Positions 13,189-19,705 of a stretch of DNA of 19,705 nucleotides are shown here, in pieces. Under the pieces are notes generated by a model, which was given only the letters and a program-made list of their open reading frames with translations, made no database searches and had not been told where the DNA came from. The DNA is from Mollicutes bacterium (lineage in GTDB: Bacteria > Bacillota_I > Bacilli_A > Izemoplasmatales > Izemoplasmataceae): positions 1-19,705 of the forward strand of contig PWKX01000185.1 of the NCBI GenBank assembly GCA_003559585.1, in the 5' to 3' direction. Position numbers and translations under genes: made by a program. How positions within the stretch are numbered: the first letter of the stretch is position 1; each line of letters begins with the position of its first letter.

Positions 13189-14697
13189 TTAGTTAAACTG
13201 TTTTTTGAAACGTTCGATGACATCATCAAAATCATCGCCTTCAGGTAATGATTTTTCTGTTTTAATGTGTTTAAGGATTTGTTGGCCTTTATCATCGTTT
13301 TCAAAGAAATCATGTAATTCTGCTTCAAAGCGTTTGATGTCATCAATGTTGATGTCATCTAAATGCCCATTGGTTAGGGTGTAAATACTAATGACTTGTT
13401 TATTAACTGGAAGAACTTCGTGAAGACCTTGTTTAAGGATTTCAACGGTTCTTTTACCACGTTCTAATTTTTTCTTTGTCGCCTCATCTAAATCACTACC
13501 AAATTGTGTGAAAGATTCTAACTCACGGTAACTAGCTAAGTCTAATCTTAAGGTCCCACTAACTTTTTTGATGGCTTTAATTTGTGCTGAACCACCAACA
13601 CGGCTAACAGAAAGTCCGGCATTAATCGCTGGTCTAACACCCGTGTAAAAAAGATCGCTTTGTAAGAAAATTTGACCGTCTGTGATACTGATAACGTTGG
13701 TAGGAATATAGGCTGAAATGTCACCGGCTTGTGTTTCAATAATTGGCAGCGCAGTGATTGAGCCACCACCTAAATCATCTCTAAGTTTTGCGGCTCTTTC
13801 TAATAAGCGAGAGTGTAAGTAAAAGACGTCACCTGGATAAGCTTCACGACCTGGTGGACGACGTAAAAGTAGTGATAACTCACGGTAAGCGGTGGCGTGT
13901 TTGGTTAAATCATCGTAAACCACGAGCACGCTTTTGCCATTAAACATAAATTCTTCACCAACAGATACCCCTGCATAAGGTGCTAAGTAAAGCAATGGTG
14001 CCGGTTCAGAAGCACTGGCTGAGACGATGATGGTGTAATCCATCGCACCGTGTTTTTTTAACATTTGTTGTACTTGAGCGACGGTTGATTCTTTTTGACC
14101 AATCGCGACATAAATACAAATCACATCTTCATCTTTTTGATTGATGATGGTATCGATGGCAATCGACGTTTTACCTGTTTGTCTATCGCCAATGATAAGC
14201 TCGCGTTGGCCACGACCGATCGGAACTAGAGCATCTAAAACCTTAATGCCTGTTTGGAGTGGTTCATCTACAGATTTTCTAGCCATAACACCTTGAGCTT
14301 TTTGTTCTAAAGGTCTTGTCTTATCCGTTTTTATGGCACCAAGCCCATCAATGGGCTGGCCTAAAGGGTTAATCACGCGACCAATTAGATCATCGCCAAC
14401 GGGAACTTCTAAAATACGACCACTGGTTTTTACCGTGTCGCCTTCTTTAATGTCCGTAGATTCATCTAAAATGATAACCCCAACATGGTCTTTTTCTAAG
14501 TTTAAAGCCATGCCGTAGACATCATTATCAAATTGTAGCAACTCACCACTCATCGCTTCATCTAATCCGTGAACCAATGCAATCCCATCACCAACACTGA
14601 TGACGGTTCCAACATTATCGGTCTTTATATCTTTCGAATACTTTTGGATTTGTTCTTTGATGAGGGCGCTCATTTCTTTTGTATCCAATTTACTCAT
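13189..14697 (-). CDS. atpA: F-type ATP synthase subunit alpha
   Basis: Alpha alternates with beta in the F1 head and holds the regulatory nucleotide sites. The 502 residues contain the Walker A loop GDRQTGKT (170-177), VVYDDLTKHATAYRELSLLLRRPPGREAYPGDVFYLHSRLLERAA and the arginine-finger segment SVSRVGGSAQIKA, read here in parts: LRRPPGREAYPGD and SRVGGSAQ. The N-terminus that contacts delta is present. It lies 12 bases after atpH and 18 bases before atpG. Confidence 0.98.
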   Translation of the reverse strand: MSKLDTKEMSALIKEQIQKYSKDIKTDNVGTVISVGDGIALVHGLDEAMSGELLQFDNDVYGMALNLEKDHVGVIILDESTDIKEGDTVKTSGRILEVPVGDDLIGRVINPLGQPIDGLGAIKTDKTRPLEQKAQGVMARKSVDEPLQTGIKVLDALVPIGRGQRELIIGDRQTGKTSIAIDTIINQKDEDVICIYVAIGQKESTVAQVQQMLKKHGAMDYTIIVSASASEPAPLLYLAPYAGVSVGEEFMFNGKSVLVVYDDLTKHATAYRELSLLLRRPPGREAYPGDVFYLHSRLLERAAKLRDDLGGGSITALPIIETQAGDISAYIPTNVISITDGQIFLQSDLFYTGVRPAINAGLSVSRVGGSAQIKAIKKVSGTLRLDLASYRELESFTQFGSDLDEATKKKLERGKRTVEILKQGLHEVLPVNKQVISIYTLTNGHLDDINIDDIKRFEAELHDFFENDDKGQQILKHIKTEKSLPEGDDFDDVIERFKKQFN

Positions 14698-14709
14698 GGT
14701 TTCACCTGC

Positions 14710-15225
14710 CTATTTTGTCAACCCACGTTTTAATTGAGATAAAGTCGCATTGATGGTATCATCGATGACTTTACCTTCAAACTCAAAACGAAGGCCACCA
14801 AGAATCTTGTCGTCAACTTCATTGTTGATGGATACTTGACGGTTATATTTTTTTTCAAACTGTGCTTGTAATTGTTTTACACGTTTATTATCTAATGGTT
14901 TTTTACTTTTCACAACCACATGCATACGGTTGTGCATCTTATCGATGAGATCATCATAATCAGCCGCAATCTCGTTTAAAAAAGCGATGCGGTTATTGAT
15001 AATGATCACATGCATAAAGTCTTGAAACAAGCGGTTAAGTTCACACGCTTTAACCACGTCAAACTTATCTTTTTTATCAATGTTAGGATGGGTAAAAAAG
15101 GCTTTTGTTTCATGATCAAACCCTTTTAAAAATTGTTTAAAATCGTCTTGGATGCGCTCGATAACAGATCTTTCTTTAGCAAGTTCAAAAAGCGCAACGG
15201 CATATTGTTCGCTTAGTGCGCTCAT
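14710..15225 (-). CDS. atpH: F-type ATP synthase subunit delta
   Basis: Delta holds the peripheral b stalk to the top of alpha3beta3. The 171 residues begin with YAVALFELAKE, typical of the OSCP/delta family, and end with the conserved VDDKILGGLRFEFEGKVIDDTI...LSQLKRGL. The ATG overlaps the atpF stop as ATGA, so the two stator subunits are probably translated together. Confidence 0.94.
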   Translation of the reverse strand: MSALSEQYAVALFELAKERSVIERIQDDFKQFLKGFDHETKAFFTHPNIDKKDKFDVVKACELNRLFQDFMHVIIINNRIAFLNEIAADYDDLIDKMHNRMHVVVKSKKPLDNKRVKQLQAQFEKKYNRQVSINNEVDDKILGGLRFEFEGKVIDDTINATLSQLKRGLTK

Positions 15226-15755
15226 TGTTGACTCACTTCTTTGATGGCTTGATCAATCAAGCGATCATAAGTCTTTTTATCGATTTTCTTTTCAATGGCT
15301 TTATGCGTTAACATGGTGGCCACATCAATAATTTCATTGCGCATTTTACTACGCGCCAACTCAATTTCTTTATCCACATCTTGTTTCGCATTATGTTTGA
15401 TGCGCTCAGCTTCTTGCTTGGCTGATTTAATGATGTCTCGTTTTTGACTTTCAGCCTTCTCTTTAGCATCATCAACGATTGATTTGGCTTCTTCTTTAGC
15501 TTTTTCATAAACTAAAGACGCATCTTCTTTTAATTGCTTAGCTTCTTCACTTTTTTCTGTCGCATCGTTCAACTCACCGTCTACGATATCACGACGTTGG
15601 TCGATGAAGGATGTGATTTTATCCCAAAAAAAGTATTTTACAACCACAATTAAAAGGAGTGTTGCGACGATTTGTATGACCATTTCAACAGGGTTTATCC
15701 CAGTAATCCCTGAATGATCAATTAAAGATTGTATCGCTTCTGCGACTCTATCCAT
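15222..15755 (-). CDS. atpF: F-type ATP synthase subunit b
   Basis: Subunit b is the membrane-anchored peripheral stalk. After a short N-terminus there is one membrane helix (about residues 22-38, VIQIVATLLLIVVVKYFFW). A long charged coiled coil follows, rich in Glu, Lys and Ala, up to residue 177. I chose the ATG at 15755: AAGGAG stands eight bases upstream of it. The in-frame GTG at 15764 directly abuts that ribosome binding site and cannot use it. The stop is TGA, overlapping atpH. Confidence 0.93.
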   Translation of the reverse strand: MDRVAEAIQSLIDHSGITGINPVEMVIQIVATLLLIVVVKYFFWDKITSFIDQRRDIVDGELNDATEKSEEAKQLKEDASLVYEKAKEEAKSIVDDAKEKAESQKRDIIKSAKQEAERIKHNAKQDVDKEIELARSKMRNEIIDVATMLTHKAIEKKIDKKTYDRLIDQAIKEVSQQ

Positions 15756-15783
15756 GGTGCTCACTCCTTAAATTTGAACCGAT

Positions 15784-16044
15784 TTATGTGGTAAAGATTA
15801 ATACAAATGCGATGATTAATGAGTAAAGCCCTGTGGTTTCAGCCATGGCTTGACCAACAAGCATGGTTGTGGTGATTTTACCACTTGCTTCTGGTTGACG
15901 ACCAACAGCTTCTGCGGCTTTACCAGCTGCAAAACCTTGACCAATACCCGAACCTAAACCACCGATCATAGCAATACCGGCACCTAATAAGGCAAGTCCA
16001 CTAATAAAATCTGCATTGTATACTGCTTCTGCTAATAATAACAT
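15784..16044 (-). CDS. atpE: F-type ATP synthase subunit c, with sodium-binding motif
   Basis: Subunit c forms the rotor ring that carries the coupling ion. The 86 residues form two membrane helices joined by the polar loop AVGRQPEA (about 46-53). The ion-binding carboxylate is Glu69 in AMAETTGLY. The sodium-type side chains are also present: Gln36 in GIGQG, exactly 33 positions before the glutamate, then Thr70 and Tyr74. This matches Gln32, Glu65, Ser66 and Tyr70 of the Na+ ring of Ilyobacter tartaricus. One difference is Ser where that protein has Pro in the first glycine-rich helix. A very strong AGGAGG precedes the ATG by 8 bases, fitting the high copy number of c per complex. Confidence 0.96.
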   Translation of the reverse strand: MLLLAEAVYNADFISGLALLGAGIAMIGGLGSGIGQGFAAGKAAEAVGRQPEASGKITTTMLVGQAMAETTGLYSLIIAFVLIFTT

Positions 16045-16076
16045 TTGAAATCCTCCTAGTTTTTATCTATATTTTT

Positions 16077-16730
16077 TTAATTCATTTCTTCTTCAGATTG
16101 GACACCCATTGCTAAGAAAATCGTTAGCAACATAAAATACACAAATGCTTGTACAAGCCCAAATCCAATGTTAAAGATTGGGTGAACAACAAAGGCAACT
16201 GGCACGATACTCACAACCGCAGGTAATAAGTTCATAAACAACACTGCGATGACCGCCCCACTTAATAAATTACCAAATAAACGTAGGCCCATGGCGACTG
16301 AGGTTGAGAGTTCACCGATTAAGTTAACGGGCAACAACAACACCGAAGGGCTACTTAAATCTTTTAAACGTTTCCAAGGGGTTCGGACGACTAAAGCCGA
16401 GATTTGAATGGTAAGCAGCGCAAACAATGAAAACGATAAGGCGATGTTGATGTTAGAAAGCGGTGTACTTAACCCAACCAAACTGATTGTATTGGCAAAA
16501 GCTAAGAAGATAAAGATGGTGATGAGTAAGGGTGCAAAGGTTCGCCATCGTTTGCCGTAATATGTTTGAATCAAATTGTTGAACATATCGATGAATAAAA
16601 CAACCAAAAACAACGGTCCTTTGATTGGTTTGGATGGATCAAGACGTTGAATTTTCTTTCCAAGGATGGTTAAACATATCATTAAAAAAACAATGATGAT
16701 TATTGATGAAAACATATTAGGACTGAGCAT
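16077..16730 (-). CDS. atpB: F-type ATP synthase subunit a
   Basis: Subunit a forms the ion half-channels beside the c-ring. It is a hydrophobic protein of 217 residues with five to six membrane segments. The essential Arg150 lies in VAMGLRLFGNLLSG, and Glu140 in the preceding NLIGELSTS. I chose the third in-frame ATG (16730): AGAAAGG directly abuts the first ATG (16739), so only the later one has proper spacing (9 bases). The start lies inside the end of atpI. It has no long periplasmic N-terminal extension. Confidence 0.92.
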   Translation of the reverse strand: MLSPNMFSSIIIIVFLMICLTILGKKIQRLDPSKPIKGPLFLVVLFIDMFNNLIQTYYGKRWRTFAPLLITIFIFLAFANTISLVGLSTPLSNINIALSFSLFALLTIQISALVVRTPWKRLKDLSSPSVLLLPVNLIGELSTSVAMGLRLFGNLLSGAVIAVLFMNLLPAVVSIVPVAFVVHPIFNIGFGLVQAFVYFMLLTIFLAMGVQSEEEMN

Positions 16731-17115
16731 CTTCATCATCCTTTCTAAAAATCAGTGCCGTCAACATTAAGGCCACTTTAAACGATGTAAACCCAACAAA
16801 TACAGGCATCAACATTAATGTCTCATTAAAATGTGCAATCGTTAAGATTAAACCATAAAAAAGAAATCTGAATACATAATTTTTCATGGTTTTGCTTTGT
16901 AGCTTTGCATAATCTGTGGCTGCTTGTTTCATGAGTGACTTATAGTTTTGACTCATCAACATCACACTAACAGTTGAACCTAAAAAATAACTAACAACCA
17001 CGTTGGTTGCCTCATAAGGCGTAAACTGAAAAACAATAAATGCAAGCAATGATGTGATGATGATATACGGCCAAACAACCGCAAATGTTTTAATGTATAT
17101 ATTATTGTTTGTCAT
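16717..17115 (-). CDS. atpI: AtpI-like membrane protein of the ATP synthase operon
   Basis: A 132-residue protein with about four membrane segments (roughly 12-30, 38-56, 78-97, 101-121) and polar ends, in the operon position of atpI (after atpZ, before atpB). AtpI proteins assist c-ring assembly or stability and, with AtpZ, have been linked to Mg2+ or Ca2+ supply in alkaliphilic Bacillus. Sequence conservation in this family is low, so the name rests mainly on position, length and topology. It overlaps atpZ by 14 bases and atpB by 14. Confidence 0.75.
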   Translation of the reverse strand: MTNNNIYIKTFAVVWPYIIITSLLAFIVFQFTPYEATNVVVSYFLGSTVSVMLMSQNYKSLMKQAATDYAKLQSKTMKNYVFRFLFYGLILTIAHFNETLMLMPVFVGFTSFKVALMLTALIFRKDDEDAQS

Positions 17116-17326
17116 ACTTTTCTCCTAAACGTAACACACGCATGATAAAATTACGAATCACAGCTAAGGCACCAACCACCATGAGGACAATCATAAAAAG
17201 ATGGTTTAAATCAAACAAGCTATCTAGCCATCTTCCCACAAAAAAACCGATTAGTATCGCCACAAGGGCTTCCCAAATAAAATTGGATGTGATCGCCAAT
17301 AACTTGACTAGATATTCTTTATCCAT
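17102..17326 (-). CDS. atpZ: AtpZ-like protein of the ATP synthase operon (gene 1 family)
   Basis: A 74-residue protein with two membrane segments (about 16-30 and 42-60). The first carries the GFFVGRWLD segment typical of the small AtpZ/gene 1 family found at the head of atp operons; the partner helix ends in a basic tail. The ribosome binding site is poor, so translation probably follows rpiB, 16 bases upstream, on a shared transcript. Function is inferred from family and place: an accessory to atpI and F0 assembly. Confidence 0.75.
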   Translation of the reverse strand: MDKEYLVKLLAITSNFIWEALVAILIGFFVGRWLDSLFDLNHLFMIVLMVVGALAVIRNFIMRVLRLGEKYDKQ

Positions 17327-17342
17327 GTGTGATCAACATCAT

Positions 17343-17777
17343 CTAAGATTCAATTTTCTTAACGCGTCTTAAGTGTCTTGCTTCATTTGAAAATACGGTG
17401 TTCAACCATGTATCGGTGATGGCTTTGGCCAAATCTTCACCTAAAATACGACCACCCATCGTCAACACATTTGAATCGTTGTGTAAACGTGTGGCTTTTG
17501 CAGTAAACATATCGTGAACCAACGCCGCACGAATGCCATCAATTTTATTGGCTTGGATGCTCATACCAATCCCTGTGCCACAAATTAAAATGCCACGATC
17601 ATACGTGTGATTAGCAACTTGTTGGGCCACGGTTTTAGCCACATCGTTATAATCACAGCTTTCTGGACTGTTTGTGCCGAAATCTTTGATGTCGTATTGC
17701 TGTGATTTTAAATGTGCCACAATTTTTTCCTTTAGTTCAAAACCTGCGTGGTCTGAGCCAATCGCAATTTTTTTCAT
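17343..17777 (-). CDS. rpiB: Ribose-5-phosphate isomerase B
   Basis: RpiB interconverts ribose 5-phosphate and ribulose 5-phosphate, linking the pentose phosphate pathway to nucleotide synthesis. The 144 residues carry Asp9-His10 in GSDHAGFELK, the catalytic cysteine Cys66 in CGTGIGMSIQANK, and RLHNDSNVLTMGGR (97-110). RpiB and LacA/LacB isomerases share this fold; the motif set and lack of lac genes nearby favour RpiB. I chose the ATG at 17777, preceded by GGGAG at nine bases, over a TTG at 17792. It is first in the transcript that continues into atpZ. Confidence 0.93.
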   Translation of the reverse strand: MKKIAIGSDHAGFELKEKIVAHLKSQQYDIKDFGTNSPESCDYNDVAKTVAQQVANHTYDRGILICGTGIGMSIQANKIDGIRAALVHDMFTAKATRLHNDSNVLTMGGRILGEDLAKAITDTWLNTVFSNEARHLRRVKKIES

Positions 17778-17805
17778 GATATCATCTCCCAAAAACTACT
17801 TTAAT

Positions 17806-17833
17806 ATTATATCAAAAGCGCACTAAAAAACAA
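17806..17833 (-). promoter_or_regulatory. Promoter of rpiB and the ATP synthase operon
   Basis: The minus strand has TGATATAAT, an extended -10 with a perfect TATAAT (17811-17806), and TTGTTT (17833-17828), 4 of 6 to the -35 consensus, with a 16-base spacer. No other promoter is evident before atpZ, so this probably drives the whole block to atpC. Confidence 0.65.
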
Positions 17834-17854
17834 TAAAAACCCTATATTTTATAG
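17831..17854 (-). terminator. Possible weak terminator downstream of rnhB
   Basis: An AT-rich 5-bp stem, CTATA/TATAG (17842-17854), is followed on the minus strand by GGTTTTTATTG. A second hairpin, ATGAAG/CTTCAT (17864-17885), lies just before it. Either may slow polymerase between rnhB and rpiB, but neither is a strong terminator. Confidence 0.3.
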
Positions 17855-17916
17855 ATTAGAATTATGAAGTTATCAATTGCTTCATGTCTAGAAAGGCGAC
17901 ACGCGCATTCTTTACA

Positions 17917-18534
17917 TTAAACAGACAAAGACATTTGTTTTTCTATGATGCGCCTAACAGGCGCAAACGAGGTCCTATGCACAGCGCTAACCCCGTAGAT
18001 GTTAAGCGCTTCTAGGTGTTGTTTGGTGGGATAACCTTTATGTTTTTCAAAACCGTAGTGTGGAAACTTTTTAGCTAGTCGCACCATGATGTCATCTCGT
18101 GTCACTTTGGCTAAAATACTAGCAGCTGCGATGGTGGCACTTTTTGTGTCTCCTTTAATTAAAGCCACAACTGGCATATCATTGAGCTTTAGTGGCATGG
18201 CATCGGTTAACACATAATCCACGGTTTTAATTGCTTTGGCACACCTTAACATGCCGTTTTTGCTTGCTTGATAAACGTTTTCTTGATCGAGTGTTTCTTC
18301 ATCAATCACATCAATGTGGAATGCTTTTGCTTTTTGTTTGATCGCTTTAAATAACACACGCCGTTTCTTATCTGTTAATTGCTTAGAATCGTTCAATCCT
18401 TCGATCGGTTGGGATGGGTCTAAAACAACACCCGCCACTACCAACGGTCCCGCTAAAGGACCTCTGCCTGCTTCATCACAACCTAAAATGGATTGATAGC
18501 CGCGTTGATGGGCTTCTTGTTCATAACTGTACAT
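17917..18534 (-). CDS. rnhB: Ribonuclease HII
   Basis: RNase HII cuts RNA in RNA-DNA hybrids and starts removal of single ribonucleotides from DNA. Counting from the ATG at 18534 (205 residues), the acidic site is Asp20-Glu21 in CDEAGRGPLAGP, Asp111 in LTDAM, and Asp147 in AKVTRDD. KGD and the AAASILAKV helix are also present. The start is uncertain: ATG at 18543 or TTG at 18546 would add 3-4 residues, and no ribosome binding site is strong. The gene overlaps the end of ylqF, so coupling to it is likely. The ylqF-rnhB order is the same as in Bacillus. Confidence 0.93.
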   Translation of the reverse strand: MYSYEQEAHQRGYQSILGCDEAGRGPLAGPLVVAGVVLDPSQPIEGLNDSKQLTDKKRRVLFKAIKQKAKAFHIDVIDEETLDQENVYQASKNGMLRCAKAIKTVDYVLTDAMPLKLNDMPVVALIKGDTKSATIAAASILAKVTRDDIMVRLAKKFPHYGFEKHKGYPTKQHLEALNIYGVSAVHRTSFAPVRRIIEKQMSLSV

Positions 18535-19390
18535 GCGTATCATCAACCGTTTCTAAGGCGATGTTACCAAAGGCTTGGTGTCTAACATCATATAAAAACA
18601 AATCAATCACGCGTTCATAATTTATGCCGGCTCCTTGAGTATAAGCCCCACGACGTTTGCCAATTTTATCAAACAAATCAACCGGGGTATCAGCTTGTTC
18701 AACCGTGAGGTCATAACGTTTTTCAAATGATTGTTTGTAACGTGATTTCAATATACCAATGCCATGTATGGCCACATCATCTTTAGGAATCAAACTGTCT
18801 TTAATCGTACCAAGTAAAGCCAAATTAAGTGCCACCGTATCATCATCTAGGTTTGGCCATAAAATACCAGGGGTATCTAGTAATTCAAAATCTTTGTTTA
18901 TTCTAATCATTTGCAAGTGTCTAGTAATGCCGGGGGTATCGCCAACTTTTGTGGCTCGCTTGTTAACAAGTCGGTTGATTAAGGTGCTTTTACCGACATT
19001 GGGTATGCCCACAATCAAGGCTCGTAAAGCCCGTGGTTTCATACCGCGGCTTTCTTCTTTTAAAAACTTCTCTTGGCAGATATGGCGTGCGATTGTTTGT
19101 ATTTTATTCACATTGACACCTTTTCTAGCGTCAATCGCTAGGGTGTGCATGCCCAAATCATGGAAGCGTTGTTCGAATTGTTCAAGTATTTTTTTATCTG
19201 CAAGATCGGCCTTGTTTAATAAAATCAACTTGGGTGTATTGGAAATAAATGAGCTAAGTGCTGGGTTGGTGGTTGAAAATGGCGCGCGCGCATCCACGAG
19301 TTCAAACACAATATCTACTTGTTTAATTCTTTCTTTAATTAAGCGTTTCGTCTTGGCCATGTGACCAGGATAATGGTTTATTTTCGGCAT
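18521..19390 (-). CDS. rbgA: Ribosome biogenesis GTPase YlqF/RbgA
   Basis: RbgA helps late assembly of the 50S ribosomal subunit. The 289 residues have the circularly permuted GTPase order: G4 NKAD (59-62) and G5 DARKG (87-91) come before G1 GIPNVGKST (128-136), the switch region GDTPGITR (150-157) and G3 DTPG (172-175). The N-terminal YPGHMAKT holds the histidine (His10) implicated in GTP hydrolysis. A C-terminal helical domain completes the family length. It starts 3 bases after lepB and overlaps rnhB. Confidence 0.95.
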   Translation of the reverse strand: MPKINHYPGHMAKTKRLIKERIKQVDIVFELVDARAPFSTTNPALSSFISNTPKLILLNKADLADKKILEQFEQRFHDLGMHTLAIDARKGVNVNKIQTIARHICQEKFLKEESRGMKPRALRALIVGIPNVGKSTLINRLVNKRATKVGDTPGITRHLQMIRINKDFELLDTPGILWPNLDDDTVALNLALLGTIKDSLIPKDDVAIHGIGILKSRYKQSFEKRYDLTVEQADTPVDLFDKIGKRRGAYTQGAGINYERVIDLFLYDVRHQAFGNIALETVDDTHVQL

Positions 19391-19393
19391 ATT

Positions 19394-19705
19394 TTATTCA
19401 ATCCTTCCGATGGAACGTATGGGTCTAATGCGGTATGTAACATGTCCAAATATTTCGTCTTTATTCAGTGGTCCAAAACCTCTAGAATCATAGGAGTTGG
19501 TTCGGTTATCACCGAGAAAAAAATAATGACCTGCTTCGACACTAAAGGTGCATGGAGATTCGCCAACACAGCGGGTCACTTGGTCATCTAAGATATACAT
19601 AGATTCATCAAGTGCTTCACCATTCACATACACCCGGTCCTCATGAATCATGATGGTTTCACCTGGTAGGCCAATGAGACGTTTAATCATAAATTGATCA
19701 TGGTT
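19394..19705 (-). CDS. lepB: Signal peptidase I, N-terminus beyond the window
   Basis: Type I signal peptidase removes signal peptides from secreted proteins at the outer membrane face. Only the C-terminal part is visible. It has the catalytic lysine in MIKRLIGLPGE and the box E motif GDNRTNSYDSRGFGP. The frame stays open through 19705 and reads NHDQF before MIKR, as in the body of the family. So the ATG at 19690 is internal and the catalytic serine and membrane anchor lie to the right of the window. It heads the lepB-ylqF-rnhB cluster. Confidence 0.93.
   Translation of the reverse strand, partial: NHDQFMIKRLIGLPGETIMIHEDRVYVNGEALDESMYILDDQVTRCVGESPCTFSVEAGHYFFLGDNRTNSYDSRGFGPLNKDEIFGHVTYRIRPIRSIGRIE

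Noticed and set aside
13149..13358. 69-codon minus-strand frame across the atpA end and atpG start
   Set aside because: Out of frame with both genes, which are full length and well conserved. No motif or ribosome binding site supports it.
18759..19364. 201-codon open frame on the plus strand
   Set aside because: It lies opposite ylqF/rbgA, which has every GTPase motif. The plus-strand translation shows no recognisable motif, has no good ribosome binding site and is a shadow of the real gene.

Overview
The window looks like chromosomal DNA from a wall-less Firmicutes relative in the Acholeplasmataceae (Acholeplasma or a close genus). Four things suggest this: moderately AT-rich coding sequence, compact operons with overlapping genes, a full set of type II fatty-acid-synthesis and acetyl-CoA-carboxylase genes (absent from typical Mycoplasma), and TGA used as a normal stop codon (fabH, accA, accC, atpF, ylqF), which excludes the Mycoplasma/Spiroplasma code. 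The genus is an inference from gene content; I could not run a search.

Left edge (1-756): a cobalamin riboswitch on the minus strand leads a gene that lies outside the window. Divergent from it is dut (dUTPase), the only plus-strand gene, which ends in a strong terminator.

Fatty-acid block (754-9019, all minus strand): transcription runs acpP, accB, accC, accD, accA, fabH, fabD, fabG, fabF, fabZ. Together these make malonyl-CoA, load it on acyl carrier protein, and run initiation, elongation, ketoreduction and dehydration. No enoyl-ACP reductase is present. The last gene, fabZ, has an in-frame TAA at codon 43, where the family has a glutamate. A consensus promoter upstream of acpP overlaps two tandem 17-bp palindromes of the FabT type, and a third copy lies between acpP and accB. 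This suggests lipid-responsive repression of the whole block.

Middle (9113-10457, minus strand): birA (a biotin-protein ligase without the DNA-binding domain, the expected partner of AccB) and dps (ferritin-like protein), each with a good terminator.

ATP synthase block (10472-17833, minus strand): rpiB, atpZ, atpI, atpB, atpE, atpF, atpH, atpA, atpG, atpD, atpC. The c subunit (AtpE) has all the side-chain positions of the Na+-binding motif, so a sodium-coupled enzyme is predicted, consistent with the known (Na+,Mg2+)-ATPase of Acholeplasma laidlawii membranes.

Right edge (17917-19705, minus strand): lepB (cut by the window end), ylqF/rbgA and rnhB, a housekeeping cluster. No tRNA, rRNA, CRISPR array, insertion sequence or prophage was seen. 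No gene-free stretch exceeds 300 bases; the longest, 8949-9227, holds the acpP promoter, two operators and the birA terminator.
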